A DNA stretch of 64,000 nt. Source: Chromohalobacter israelensis (GTDB taxonomy: Bacteria; Pseudomonadota; Gammaproteobacteria; Pseudomonadales; Halomonadaceae). Shown piece by piece: positions 47,048 to 56,409 of this stretch. The stretch spans positions 310,001 to 374,000 of the forward strand of contig JQNW01000001.1 of the NCBI GenBank assembly GCA_000761475.1, read 5' to 3'. Under the pieces are notes generated by a model. That model did no database searches. It was given only the letters and a program-made list of their open reading frames with translations, and was not told the DNA's origin. Made by a program: the position numbers and the translations under genes. The stretch's first letter is position 1, and every line of letters starts with the position of its first letter.

Positions 47048-48304
47048 TTACAGGTTGTTGACGCGGTACTTCTCGCGGAAGCGGCGAATCATGAACACCG
47101 ACACCACGTTCAGCGTCAGCGTCACGACGAACAGCACCAGCCCCAGGGCAAAGGCCGAGAGTGTCTGGGCGCTTTCGAATTCCTGATCGCCGGTCAGCGC
47201 CGCGACGATGCTCACCGTCACGGTGGTCATGTCTTCCAGCGGATTGGCGGTCAGGTTGGGACGCATGCCGGCCGCCATGACCACGATCATGGTTTCCCCC
47301 AGCGCGCGGGACACCGCCAGCAGCGAGGCCGAGATGATCCCCGGCGCGGCGGCGGGCACCACCACGTTGCGCACCATTTCCCCTTTGGTGATGCCCAGCG
47401 CCAGGGCCCCTTCCCGCAGGCTGTTGGGCACGGAGTTGATGACATCGTCGGACAGCGAGGAGATGAACGGGATGATCATGATGCCCATCACCAGCCCCGG
47501 AGCCAGGGCATTGGAGTACGAGGCATCGAGCCCGAACAGCCCGGCGATATCCACCACCAGCGGCGCCACGGTCAAGGCCGCAAAGACGCCGTATACCACG
47601 GTGGGGATCCCTGCCAGCACTTCGATCACCGGCTTGGCAGCCTTGCGAATGCGCATGGGCGCGAACTCGACCATGTAGATGGCCGCGCCCAGACCGAAGG
47701 GAATCGCCACCAGCATGGCGATCAGGGTGATCATGAAGGTGCCGGCGAAAAGCGGGATCGACCCGAACTGCGCGGCACTGCCCCCCTCTTCGCCGCGACC
47801 GGCGGCGGAAAGGAAGCTCGCGCCGGGATTCCAGGTAGTGCCGGTCACGAAGTCCCAGAAGCTATGCATCTGGAAGAAACGCAGGGCCTCGGTGATGATC
47901 GACAGTAGAATGCCCAACGTGGTGAGAATCGAGATCATCGCCGCGGCTGCCAGCAGCTTGCGAATGACCCCTTCGATGGCGCGTCGCGCATGGAAGTCGG
48001 GGCGTACTTGACTCAGCCCCATGACCAGGCCGATCGTCGCAATGATCAGGCTCGCCGACAACAGATAGAGCGTGGGGATCTCCGCCCCCATCAGCAACAG
48101 GGCAAACGCCCCCAGGGCGCTGACCAGAAGTGCTGGTCCGGCGGTGGCGAGGACCGCGAACCAGGCGTATTGATCCGGCTGTGCATGCATCGCCGTGCCC
48201 GTGGCACGAACGCGCGAGGCCTTGGCGCGGCTCAGGGTGAAGGCAACTCCCCCAAGCACCAAGAGTACCGCGCAGAACAGCAGGAAGACGGTATTCGTCG
48301 TCAT
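47048..48304 (-). CDS. pstC: Phosphate ABC transporter permease PstC
   Basis: Partner permease of PstA. The 418-residue product is longer than E. coli PstC (319), with extra N-terminal hydrophobic helices (about residues 1-100) before the conserved core. Core marks are GAAIYMVEFAPMRIRK, EVLAGIPTVVYGVFAAL and the EAA loop EGALALGITKGEMVRNVVVP. GAGAG precedes the ATG. It is separated from pstS by 115 bases that hold a hairpin. Confidence 0.94.
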   Translation of the reverse strand: MTTNTVFLLFCAVLLVLGGVAFTLSRAKASRVRATGTAMHAQPDQYAWFAVLATAGPALLVSALGAFALLLMGAEIPTLYLLSASLIIATIGLVMGLSQVRPDFHARRAIEGVIRKLLAAAAMISILTTLGILLSIITEALRFFQMHSFWDFVTGTTWNPGASFLSAAGRGEEGGSAAQFGSIPLFAGTFMITLIAMLVAIPFGLGAAIYMVEFAPMRIRKAAKPVIEVLAGIPTVVYGVFAALTVAPLVVDIAGLFGLDASYSNALAPGLVMGIMIIPFISSLSDDVINSVPNSLREGALALGITKGEMVRNVVVPAAAPGIISASLLAVSRALGETMIVVMAAGMRPNLTANPLEDMTTVTVSIVAALTGDQEFESAQTLSAFALGLVLFVVTLTLNVVSVFMIRRFREKYRVNNL

Positions 48305-48372
48305 GTCGGTCTCTCAGGATAACGTTGCTCCCGGTGGGAGCCATCAACCCCGTAGGGCTCGTCACGCAAATG

Positions 48373-48396
48373 GGCCGGCAGCAAAAGCCGCCGGCC
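48373..48396 (-). other. Intercistronic hairpin between pstS and pstC
   Basis: GGCCGGC (48373-48379) pairs with GCCGGCC (48390-48396) around a 10-base loop, extended internally by a GC pair. There is no T run. Such structures after pstS may stabilise its message or weaken downstream transcription so that the binding protein is made in excess. Confidence 0.5.
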
Positions 48397-48419
48397 ACTT
48401 CATCGGACCGCTTACGGCC

Positions 48420-49445
48420 TTACTTCAGGTCGCTGAGTTCGAGACTCTCGCGATTTTCGACATCACTGCGCGCCTGCTCGCGTGCGTCCTCGGGCAGCGG
48501 GATCAGACCCAGGCCCTTGAGGTAGCCCATCGGGCTGATCATCTGCTCGCTCATGAACAGGTCGACGTAGGGGTACATGGCCGGCACGCTATCGGCATGC
48601 TGGTTCTTAACGTAGAAGAAAAGTGAGCGCGACACCGGATATTCACCGGAGCTGATGGCTTCGGGCTCGGGTTCCACACCATCGATGCTCGCGGCGGTCA
48701 GGGAGTCGGCGTTCTCTTCGAGGAAGGAATACCCGAAGATACCGAATGCCGTGGTGTTTTCCTGGAGACGCTGAACGATGAGGTTGTCGTTCTCGCCGGC
48801 GTCGACGTAGGGGCCGTCCTGACGGATGTCGGTGTAGCCTTCACCGCCGTAGGCGTCCATCTCTTCGGAAGCGGCTTCCATCACCAGCTCCTCGAAGGCA
48901 TCACGCGTGCCGGAAGTGGTCGGCGGACCATACACCATGATCTCGCGATCCGGCAGCGAGGAGTCGATATCGCTCCACTTGGTGTAGGGGTTGTCGACCA
49001 GTTCGCCGTCCTGGGGCACCTTGGCGGCCAGCGCGAGGAACAGCTGCTCACGCGTGAAGTTGACCGGCTCGTTGGTGTTGGACTCGGCGAACGCGATACC
49101 GTCGTAACCGATCTTGGCTTCGGTGATGTCGGTCACGCCGTTTTCCTGGCAACGCTCGAACTCGGAGGGCTTCATGCGGCGCGAGGCGTTGGTGATGTCC
49201 GGCGTGTCCAGCCCGACCCCATTGCAGAACAAGCGCAGACCGCCGCCGGACCCCGTGGATTCGATGACGGGTGTCGGGTAATCGGTGGTCGCGCCGAACT
49301 CCTCGACGACGTAGCTGGCGAACGGATAGACGGTGCTGGAACCGACGATGCGTAGCTGCTCGCGTGTTTCGTCCTGCGCCTGGGCAACGCCTGCGACGCT
49401 CATCACGGCAGCGGCCAACGCGGTAGTCTTGAGGATACGGTTCAT
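48420..49445 (-). CDS. pstS: Periplasmic phosphate-binding protein PstS
   Basis: High-affinity phosphate receptor of the Pst importer. The 341-residue precursor has a signal peptide cut after VAQA (about residue 23). Phosphate-loop marks are VGSSTVYPF (around residue 34), ESTGSGGGLR and PTTSGTRDAF. It is rich in Asp and Glu, as expected for a periplasmic protein of a halophile. AGGAG is eight bases before the ATG and a Pho box lies about 60 bases upstream, making it the first gene of pstSCAB. Confidence 0.95.
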   Translation of the reverse strand: MNRILKTTALAAAVMSVAGVAQAQDETREQLRIVGSSTVYPFASYVVEEFGATTDYPTPVIESTGSGGGLRLFCNGVGLDTPDITNASRRMKPSEFERCQENGVTDITEAKIGYDGIAFAESNTNEPVNFTREQLFLALAAKVPQDGELVDNPYTKWSDIDSSLPDREIMVYGPPTTSGTRDAFEELVMEAASEEMDAYGGEGYTDIRQDGPYVDAGENDNLIVQRLQENTTAFGIFGYSFLEENADSLTAASIDGVEPEPEAISSGEYPVSRSLFFYVKNQHADSVPAMYPYVDLFMSEQMISPMGYLKGLGLIPLPEDAREQARSDVENRESLELSDLK

Positions 49446-49506
49446 GCGGGTAACTCCTGTCGATGAGAGTGTTCAACCTTCGCGACACCTAAGATGCCCA
49501 ATGAAG

Positions 49507-49524
49507 ATGACAGCTTCATGACAA
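49507..49524 (-). promoter_or_regulatory. Pho box upstream of pstS
   Basis: Read on the minus strand the site is TTGTCATGAAGCTGTCAT, two TGTCAT half-sites at 11-base spacing, nearly the PhoB consensus CTGTCATAAAACTGTCAT. A further GTCATC lies just upstream. It sits about 60 bases before the pstS start, as in PhoB-activated promoters. Confidence 0.85.
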
Positions 49525-49571
49525 AAGATGACGAATGTCACTCCGAGTTACGTCGACGCGTTGCGCCCCGT

Positions 49572-50789
49572 CTACCGTCCGGTCACTGCCCCTTCTTCCT
49601 CCTGAGCCCCCAAGGCTCGACCGGCCAGTACCCGCACGCCGATATTGCCCAGCACGGAAGCGCCCAGCATCGTCAGTACCGTCGGCCAGGCACTGGCGAT
49701 CTCGAAGGCCCCCACCAGCATGCCGGCGAAGGCACCGCTGGAAAATTGCAGACATCCTTGCAGCGCCGTGGCCGTCGCGCTCATGTTCGGGAAGTGATCG
49801 AGCATCGAGGACATCGCGTTCGGTGCGATCAACCCCTGCATGCCCACGAACACCACCATCAGCGGCGCGACGCTGTAGATCGAGTCCATGCCCGACAGGA
49901 TCAACGCCACCAGGGCCACCCCGGCACATAACTGAATGCCCAGCCCCACCACGAGATTCTGCTGCGGCGTGCGTTTCTTCAACAGATAGATGTTGAGACG
50001 GTTGGAAGAGGCCATGACCAGGATGTTGGCCCCGAACACGAACGGATAGACCGCCGCCGAAATGCCGTAATGCTCCATGTACAGGTACGGCGAACCGGTG
50101 ATGAAGGCAAACATCCCCGCGAACGACATCGACACGGCGCAGATGTAGCCCATCGCCTCGCGATGGCGAATGACGCTGGCATAGTTGCGCAACACCTGGC
50201 GCATCGACGGTGCGTCGGGATCGCGCCCATGGGTCTCGGGCAGGCGCGTGCCCAGAAAGAACAGCAGGAAGGCAGCATACAGCGCCAGGAACAGAAAGAT
50301 CGACTGCCAGTTGAAGAATCCCAGCAGCACGCTTCCCACCGTGGGTGCCACCAGCGGGGCGAGCATCAGGATCATCGCCATGGTCGACATCACCTTGGCG
50401 GCCTCGCGTCCGCTGAAACAGTCGCGCACGATGGCCGCGGAATTGACCACGCAGGCCCCGCCTCCCAGAGCCTGGACGAAACGCAGCCCCCAGAGCGTTT
50501 CCAGCGACGACACCTGCATGATGGCCAGACTGGCGACCAGAAACACCACCAGCCCGGTCAACAGCACCGGACGCCGGCCAAAGCGATCCGACAGCGGGCC
50601 GCACAGCAGCTGGCCGATGGCGAAGCCGAACAGGAACACGCTCAACGACAGCTCGGTGTGATGCACGCTGGCGTTTACCGCCTCGGCGAGCGTCGGCATG
50701 GCGGGTAGATAGGCATCGATGGCGAAAGGCGCCAGGGCGGTATTGGCCGCCACCAGCAGCGCCAAACGTCGCGCATTGAGTCGAGTCAC
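49572..50789 (-). CDS. Bcr/CflA-family multidrug MFS exporter
   Basis: Proton-driven drug exporter of about 12 helices and 405 residues. The GTG start at 50789 has AGGAG five bases upstream; the frame is open to 50849 but without a ribosome site. Bcr/CflA marks are FAIDAYLPAMPTLAEAVNAS (residues 22-41), GPLSDRFGRRPVLL (loop 2-3) and LGGGACVVNSAAIVRDCF (helix 5 motif C). Substrate unknown; relatives export bicyclomycin, chloramphenicol or sulphonamides. Monocistronic, divergent from the MCP gene. Confidence 0.92.
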   Translation of the reverse strand: MTRLNARRLALLVAANTALAPFAIDAYLPAMPTLAEAVNASVHHTELSLSVFLFGFAIGQLLCGPLSDRFGRRPVLLTGLVVFLVASLAIMQVSSLETLWGLRFVQALGGGACVVNSAAIVRDCFSGREAAKVMSTMAMILMLAPLVAPTVGSVLLGFFNWQSIFLFLALYAAFLLFFLGTRLPETHGRDPDAPSMRQVLRNYASVIRHREAMGYICAVSMSFAGMFAFITGSPYLYMEHYGISAAVYPFVFGANILVMASSNRLNIYLLKKRTPQQNLVVGLGIQLCAGVALVALILSGMDSIYSVAPLMVVFVGMQGLIAPNAMSSMLDHFPNMSATATALQGCLQFSSGAFAGMLVGAFEIASAWPTVLTMLGASVLGNIGVRVLAGRALGAQEEEGAVTGR

Positions 50790-50881
50790 GACATCTCCTG
50801 AAGAACGTACAGAGTCGTGCCGGCTCCGACGGGGCCGGCACGCCAACATGAAGAAGGCTAACGGCTAGTGCGCTCATCATA

Positions 50882-50889
50882 GCCGATAA
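50882..50889 (+). promoter_or_regulatory. GCCGATAA, sigma-28-like -10 element upstream of the MCP
   Basis: An exact copy of the FliA -10 consensus lies 144 bases before the chemoreceptor gene. A -35 TAAA at the usual spacing is not seen, so this is weak support. Confidence 0.3.
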
Positions 50890-51032
50890 CGCTCTTTCTG
50901 GGGACCGAGCGTCGCGGCGGTGTCCACAAATCGCAACAATCGCGCGCCATCATGGCGGCCGTCTCGCCTCGTGCGTCCGCATCGCGAGGCCGATTTTCGT
51001 CGCCTTCAAAAAAGACTACAGGGACTGACACC

Positions 51033-52733
51033 ATGCGCGTTTCTTTACCTCGTCGCCTACCGCCCTTGACGATCCGCGGCATCAGCATGCTGGTGCTGGG
51101 CGCATTCAGCCTGATGGTGATTGCCGTCGGGCTACTGGGGGGATATGCGCTGCATGTCGGCCAGAACGCCTTCGACACGCTCGATCGCCTCAACGTCGAG
51201 CGCACCACCATTCTCGATGACGTCTATGTCGACACATTGCGTGCCCAACTGGCCATGAACCGTGCCGCATCGCTACTCGAGCGCCCGTCGTTCGATCCGC
51301 CGGGGCCGGTCATCGATGAGGCCGAGGCCTTGATGACCCGAGCGCAGGAAGCCTTCGAACGACTCGAGCCCGCCGCCGCCTCCCCGGCACTCGAGACGCT
51401 GAGCCAACGCTTTCATTCGCTGGTCAATACCGGCATGTCACTGCAGTTGATGCAACTGCAGGAAGCCAACGAGCGCCTCGCCGCCGGCGACAGCACGGCG
51501 CGCGACCTGAGCGGCTACCGCTCCGGGCAGTCGCGCTTGCACGACATGAACGCCGCGTTCATGGAAAGCGCCGATGCCTTCATGACCGCGAGCCAGCAGC
51601 GCGGCGCGACCCTGGTGGATGATTTCGGCGTCATGGCCGATGGCCTGCGCATGCTGATCGGCGCAGCCATCCTCGCCTCGCTTATCGCCATCGCCCTGGT
51701 CATGTGGGGCATGACACGCCATGTGGTGGTCCCTCTCAACGGTCTGCTCGAGCATTTCGAGCGGATCGCCGAGGGGCGGCTGGAACGCCCTGTCCACGCA
51801 CGCGGGCAACGCGACGTCCGGCGTCTGTTCGAGGCCCTCGACGGCATGCGACAGCGTCTTGCCGCCAACGTCGGCGAAGTGCGCGCCAGCAGCCAGACGA
51901 TCCATCGCGACACCCAGCGCATCGCCGAGGACAGCCAGGCCCTGGCCTCGCGGACCGAGCGACAAGCCGCCGCCCTGGAAGAGACCGCCGCGAGCATGGC
52001 ACAGCTGACCGCGACCGTGGGACGCAACGCCGAGCATGCCGAACGTGCCGTGACCCTGGCCGCGACCGCCTCGCACTCCGCCGAGCGTGGGCAGGAAGCC
52101 GTCTCTCAGGTCACCACGACCATGGAGAGCATTCGCGCCGGCTCGCGCCAGGTCGAGGATATCGTCGTCATGATCGATTCACTGGCGTTCCAGAGCAACC
52201 TGCTGGCGCTCAACGCCTCGGTCGAGGCGGCCCGTGCCGGGCAGCATGGACGAGGCTTCTCGGTGGTGGCCAATGAAGTGAGGCGCCTCGCCAGCCAGAG
52301 CGCCGAGGCCGCGCGCGATATCCGCACCCTCACCGATAACGCCCGGCGGGATGTCGAGGCCGGCAGCCAGCGCGTCAAGGAAACGGGAACCACCATCGGC
52401 GAACTGGTCGCCTCGGTGGAGCAGACGGCCCAGCTCATGCGTGACATTGCCGACGCCAGCCAGGAACAGCATCAAGGCATCGCACAGATCGATCGGGCGA
52501 TCGAGCAGCTGGAACAACTCACCCAGGGCAACGCCGCCATGGCCACGCAGGCGACCCACGCCGCCACTACGCTGGGTGAGGAAACCACACGGCTGCATGC
52601 CTCGGTGCGCGAGTTCGTCCTCGACGAGGACAGCGAATACGTACCGCGCGAACCGGTGTCAGACGAGACGGAAACGGCCTCTCGGTGGCAGGACGAGGCG
52701 ACACCGGCCCCAGCGCTGGCCGCCGCCACCTGA
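51033..52733 (+). CDS. Methyl-accepting chemotaxis protein
   Basis: Transmembrane chemoreceptor of 566 residues. TM1 (about 17-40), a periplasmic ligand domain of the four-helix type (about 41-205), TM2 (about 206-229), a HAMP linker ([20 protein letters not shown]) and the signalling domain with hairpin tip [20 protein letters not shown]. It lacks a C-terminal NWETF pentapeptide for CheR. AGGGA lies eight bases before the ATG. The ligand is not predictable. No other chemotaxis gene is adjacent. Confidence 0.93.
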   Translation: MRVSLPRRLPPLTIRGISMLVLGAFSLMVIAVGLLGGYALHVGQNAFDTLDRLNVERTTILDDVYVDTLRAQLAMNRAASLLERPSFDPPGPVIDEAEALMTRAQEAFERLEPAAASPALETLSQRFHSLVNTGMSLQLMQLQEANERLAAGDSTARDLSGYRSGQSRLHDMNAAFMESADAFMTASQQRGATLVDDFGVMADGLRMLIGAAILASLIAIALVMWGMTRHVVVPLNGLLEHFERIAEGRLERPVHARGQRDVRRLFEALDGMRQRLAANVGEVRASSQTIHRDTQRIAEDSQALASRTERQAAALEETAASMAQLTATVGRNAEHAERAVTLAATASHSAERGQEAVSQVTTTMESIRAGSRQVEDIVVMIDSLAFQSNLLALNASVEAARAGQHGRGFSVVANEVRRLASQSAEAARDIRTLTDNARRDVEAGSQRVKETGTTIGELVASVEQTAQLMRDIADASQEQHQGIAQIDRAIEQLEQLTQGNAAMATQATHAATTLGEETTRLHASVREFVLDEDSEYVPREPVSDETETASRWQDEATPAPALAAAT

Positions 52734-52749
52734 AGGTGATCATCAGCGA

Positions 52750-52795
52750 GGACGCATCACCCGGTCCGGCGACCGATACGCTCAGTGATGCGTCC
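52750..52795. terminator. Long hairpin between the MCP and STAS genes
   Basis: GGACGCATCAC (52750-52760) pairs with GTGATGCGTCC (52785-52795), an 11-bp stem whose loop holds a second hairpin CGGTC/GACCG. Its right arm lies in the end of the STAS coding region. Convergent genes make a shared terminator likely. Confidence 0.65.
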
Positions 52796-53297
52796 GGGAG
52801 CAATCCTCGCCGGGCTTCTGCGCTTCGAGCAGATCGACCAGGGGCTGGAATTCATCGCGATTGTGATCGCTCATGCGCATCAGAATCCGGTGCGCCTCGA
52901 GGATGCGCTGCTGCATGCCCTGCTCATCCGCCCTCACCTGCGGCAACTCGCGCAGGCTCGCCGGCTCGGTGAGCGGTGCATCGAGCAACGTGAAGTAACG
53001 CGAAAACCCCATGACATCCAGCATGCGCCGCACATCGGGATGCTCAGCGACGATGGTCGGCGGCTGTTCGAGCCGCCCTTCCACGGCCATGGCCACCTTG
53101 GCCAGAAAGCCCAGGGCGGTGGAGTCGACATTGGTCGCCTCGCGCAGATCGATCATCACCGCGGCCAGGCCGGGGCTGTCGGCCACGCGCTGCGCCTGCT
53201 GATCGAGCGTGGCACACAGCGTCAAACGCACGTCACCACTCAGCTTGAGCACGAATACACCGGCGTTGAACGCCGCCTGAATACGCCCCTCATGCAT
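52782..53297 (-). CDS. STAS-domain anti-sigma factor antagonist
   Basis: A 171-residue protein with a STAS domain in residues 1-105 and a short C-terminal tail. The phosphorylation site matches anti-anti-sigma factors: Ser 59 in NVDSTALGFL. The dephosphorylated form would bind a partner kinase or anti-sigma factor, and the adjacent phosphatase would reset it. It starts eight bases before the end of that gene, so translation is coupled. No anti-sigma kinase is adjacent. The gene pair with a receiver-phosphatase is also known in pseudomonads downstream of vacJ/mlaA. Confidence 0.88.
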   Translation of the reverse strand: MHEGRIQAAFNAGVFVLKLSGDVRLTLCATLDQQAQRVADSPGLAAVMIDLREATNVDSTALGFLAKVAMAVEGRLEQPPTIVAEHPDVRRMLDVMGFSRYFTLLDAPLTEPASLRELPQVRADEQGMQQRILEAHRILMRMSDHNRDEFQPLVDLLEAQKPGEDCSRTHH

Positions 53298-54429
53298 GAT
53301 CGAATCCGCTCAAAGTCATGATGGTGAGATCATCCGGCAGTTCGTCGCCCAATACGAGTGCATCTTTCAACGCATCCACACGGGCGCACTGGGCGACGCG
53401 CTCCTTCAACGCAACGAGGCGTTGATCGAGGGTATCGCCCGCCAGACATTCCAGTATGCCGTCCGAGCACAGCCACAGACGAAATGCATCGGGCAAGGCA
53501 TAACCGTAAGTGGGGAATTCGACATGCGGAAACAACCCCACCGGCGGCCCTTCTCCCGACAGCACGCTGACCTCGCGACCCACTTGCAAGAGCGGCATCG
53601 GCATCTGCGCGCCGAGCGAATAGTGGAGATAGTGACGCTCATGGTCAAGCACCCCGGCGAAGACCGTGGCATGCTTGCCGATCCCCGTCTCCAGCAGCTC
53701 ACGATTGAGCTCGGTCAGGCACTGCGCGGGGAAGTCGCTGGCGTTTTGCTCGCGCCATTGCGACAACCAGCGGTTGCTGAGGTACTTGAGCAGTACGGTG
53801 ACGAACGCCGACGACGCCCCGTGCCCCGAGACGTCGACGAAGTAGAAGAAGCTGTAACGCGCATCGCAGCGCTGAAAGTCGAGAAAGTCACCCGATAGAT
53901 ACAGCGAAGGCGCCAGCCAGTACTCGGCGGTGACATCGTGGCGCGTCACGGGATTGGCGGGCAGCAGCTTGCGCTGGATCTGCCAGCCGGCCTGCTGATC
54001 GAGACGCAGCATGGCCAGGTGGGTTTCCAGGCTTTCGTTGAGTTCGGCCAGGCGCTGACGATCGCGGGCGTATTCCTGAGCCAGCCGATGATGCTCAATC
54101 GAGCGTCCGATCAGGCGTCGCAGCACGTCACCATGACACTGCGGCTCGACCAGATAGTCGATCAGCCCGGCATCCACCGCCTGCAGCAGGTCGCCGTCGA
54201 AACGCGTCTCGCTGATCACGATGGTCGGCCAGCGCGCCGCCAGCGCGGCCCAGTCCTGGCGCGGCACGGCGCGCACATGCGCCACCACCAAGGCCACCTC
54301 CGCAGGCAACTCCTCGGCATGAGCCGCCGCCAGCACGGCGAAATGTCCCTGGCCAATGAGGCCGGCCAGCGCATCCCGCGATGCGCCGGGCTGGTCGAGG
54401 AGACCGATCAGGGTACGAGAGTTGGCCAT
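53290..54429 (-). CDS. Serine phosphatase (PP2C/SpoIIE type) with degenerate receiver domain
   Basis: A 379-residue cytosolic protein. Residues 1-115 resemble a response-regulator receiver; a coiled helix (about 110-150) leads to a PP2C/SpoIIE domain with SGDFLD (179-184), DVSGHGASSA (199-208) and CSDGILE/DDLTIMT, the metal-binding Asp residues. The receiver lacks the phosphoacceptor Asp (VVAH at strand 3) and the conserved Lys (LVEP instead of KP). ATG at 54429 has GAGG six bases upstream; a GTG at 54447 overlapping the mlaA stop is the alternative. It probably dephosphorylates the adjacent STAS protein. Confidence 0.88.
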   Translation of the reverse strand: MANSRTLIGLLDQPGASRDALAGLIGQGHFAVLAAAHAEELPAEVALVVAHVRAVPRQDWAALAARWPTIVISETRFDGDLLQAVDAGLIDYLVEPQCHGDVLRRLIGRSIEHHRLAQEYARDRQRLAELNESLETHLAMLRLDQQAGWQIQRKLLPANPVTRHDVTAEYWLAPSLYLSGDFLDFQRCDARYSFFYFVDVSGHGASSAFVTVLLKYLSNRWLSQWREQNASDFPAQCLTELNRELLETGIGKHATVFAGVLDHERHYLHYSLGAQMPMPLLQVGREVSVLSGEGPPVGLFPHVEFPTYGYALPDAFRLWLCSDGILECLAGDTLDQRLVALKERVAQCARVDALKDALVLGDELPDDLTIMTLSGFDHA

Positions 54430-54443
54430 GCGGGGCCTCGGGG

Positions 54444-55193
54444 TCACTCGGCGAAGGCGTCTTCGTCGTATTCGAAATCGTCGCCGAAGTCACCGTCGGC
54501 GAAGGGATCCGCCCCCGTTTCGCCGTCGTTGACCTCGTAACGCCGGTTCTGCAGATACGCATCGCGGATGAAGCTGTAGCGGTCGCCCCGAATCAGCTCC
54601 TCGCGGTCGAGCAGCCCCGCCCGCGTATCGATGAGATCGATGAACCTCAGGCCATAGCGTACCTCGTCCTCCTCGACATACGTCACCGGATCGGTGTACC
54701 AGTCCACGGGCAGCCCCGAGGTATGGCGCAGCGTCCGACCACCGAGCACCGGCAGCACCACGTAGGGGCCTTCGGCGACGCCCCAGGTGGCCAGGGTCTG
54801 CCCGAAGTCCTCTTCGCGCTCCACCAGGCCCATGCGCGAGGCCGGATCGAGGATGCCGCCCACCCCGAGGATGGAGTTGATCACGAAACGGCCGGAGGCG
54901 ATGCCGGCATTGGCCCACTTCCATTGCAGCACACTGTTGATCGTGGTGCCGACCTCGCCGAGGTTGCTGAAGAAATTGCCCACCCCGGTCTGAACCGGAT
55001 CGGGCGTCACGTAGTCGTAGCCCTGCGCGACGGGTTTCAACGCATAGCGATCCAGTGTGTCATTGAACGCGAACACCTTGCGGTTGTAGCTTTCCCACGG
55101 ATCGTCGGGATTGCCCTGCGTCTGCCCCTGGCTGGCACAGCCGCTCACTGCCGCCGCCATGCACGCCACGGCCAGCCACTTGGTCGTTTTCAT
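54444..55193 (-). CDS. mlaA: MlaA/VacJ outer-membrane lipoprotein
   Basis: Component of the Mla pathway that returns surface phospholipids from the outer to the inner membrane. The 249-residue lipoprotein has lipobox VSGC (Cys 19), then DPWESYNRKVFAFND, NFFSNLGEV, the amphipathic ring residues and the NSILGVGGILDPAS block of MlaA. The C-terminal 25 residues are strongly acidic. The ATG overlaps the KAS III stop by one base (TGATG). mlaFEDCB are not in the window. Confidence 0.93.
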   Translation of the reverse strand: MKTTKWLAVACMAAAVSGCASQGQTQGNPDDPWESYNRKVFAFNDTLDRYALKPVAQGYDYVTPDPVQTGVGNFFSNLGEVGTTINSVLQWKWANAGIASGRFVINSILGVGGILDPASRMGLVEREEDFGQTLATWGVAEGPYVVLPVLGGRTLRHTSGLPVDWYTDPVTYVEEDEVRYGLRFIDLIDTRAGLLDREELIRGDRYSFIRDAYLQNRRYEVNDGETGADPFADGDFGDDFEYDEDAFAE

Positions 55194-56335
55194 CAAGCCT
55201 TCACCTTACGCAATATCACATTGCCCGCACTGTAGCCCGCTCCGAACGAACAGACCACCCCCACATCGCCTGCGACCAGATTTTCCCGATGCAGATGGAA
55301 GGCGATGATCGAGCCCGCCGAACTGGTGTTGGCATAGCGGTCGAGAATCACCGGTGCCTCGGCCAGGCTCGGTTCGCGGCCCAGCACACGCCGCGCGATC
55401 AGATCGTTCATGTGACGATTGGCCTGGTGCAGCCACAGCCGCTTGAGGTCGTCGGGGGTCAGCCCCTCGGCGTCGAGGTGTTCGCCGATCAGGGACGCGA
55501 CCAGCGGACAGACGTCCTTGAACACGCGCCGCCCGTCCTGCACGAACAGCTTGTCGGAGACGAAGGCCGGGTCCCGGTCGACGGGATGGTCGGTCACGCG
55601 GTCGAGAAAGCCGAAATTGTTGCGGATCGCGTTCGAGAAGCGTGTCGCCAGGCGCGTGCTCACGACGTCGAAACGCTCTTCGGCGCAGGCCACGTCGTCG
55701 GCTTCCAGCAGCACCGCTGTGCAGGCATCGCCGAAAATGAAGTGACTGTCGCGATCCCGGAAGTTGAGGTGCGCCGAGCAGATTTCCGGGCTCACCACCA
55801 GGACTCGCTTGACGCTGCCGGCACGGATGGCGTTGTTGGCCTGGTCGATGGCGAAGGTGGCGCTCGAGCACGCGACGTTCATGTCGAAGGCATGTCCCTC
55901 GGCGCCCAACGCGGCCTGGAGCTCCACCGCCACCGCGGGATAAGGACGCTGCAGGTTGGAGCAGGCCACGATCACCATGTCCAGCGCGCCGGGTTCGACC
56001 CCCGCGGCAGACAGCGCCTGGCGCGCCGCGTCGAGTCCCATCTCGGCCTGCAGGGAGAGTGCATCGTCGGCCCGGGGCGCCAGGTGCGGACGCATGCGGT
56101 CGGGGTCGAGAATGCCCGATGCCTCCACCACATAGCGACTCTGGATGCCCGATGCCTTGGCGATGAACTCGCTGCTGGAATGCTCCAGCGGCTGACGCCA
56201 TCCGTCCTCGATCGCCTCCTGGTAGCGCGCGTTTTCGCGATCCACCCAGGCATTGAACGAGGCCACCAGCGTGGCGTTGTCGATGGCGTGTGGCGGCGTG
56301 TAAAGGCCGGTACCGGTAATGACCGCGTGCGTCAT
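55193..56335 (-). CDS. Beta-ketoacyl-ACP synthase III family protein
   Basis: Thiolase-fold condensing enzyme of 380 residues with an intact FabH triad: Cys 156 in NVACSSAT, His 303 in WLHQANRHM and Asn 336 in YANTSSAG. It is longer than housekeeping FabH (about 320) and resembles the PA3286-like group that accepts acyl-CoA from beta-oxidation. GGAG is seven bases before the ATG. It is first in an operon with mlaA, a phosphatase and a STAS protein, which links acyl-chain supply with outer-membrane lipid balance. The exact substrate is inferred. Confidence 0.88.
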   Translation of the reverse strand: MTHAVITGTGLYTPPHAIDNATLVASFNAWVDRENARYQEAIEDGWRQPLEHSSSEFIAKASGIQSRYVVEASGILDPDRMRPHLAPRADDALSLQAEMGLDAARQALSAAGVEPGALDMVIVACSNLQRPYPAVAVELQAALGAEGHAFDMNVACSSATFAIDQANNAIRAGSVKRVLVVSPEICSAHLNFRDRDSHFIFGDACTAVLLEADDVACAEERFDVVSTRLATRFSNAIRNNFGFLDRVTDHPVDRDPAFVSDKLFVQDGRRVFKDVCPLVASLIGEHLDAEGLTPDDLKRLWLHQANRHMNDLIARRVLGREPSLAEAPVILDRYANTSSAGSIIAFHLHRENLVAGDVGVVCSFGAGYSAGNVILRKVKA

Positions 56336-56409
56336 GAGCGTGCTCCGTGATGCGCTTGTTATGGTGTCGTCGATGCCCCGTTCGCGGGGCGGTCATCTGG
56401 CGCGCGAGG

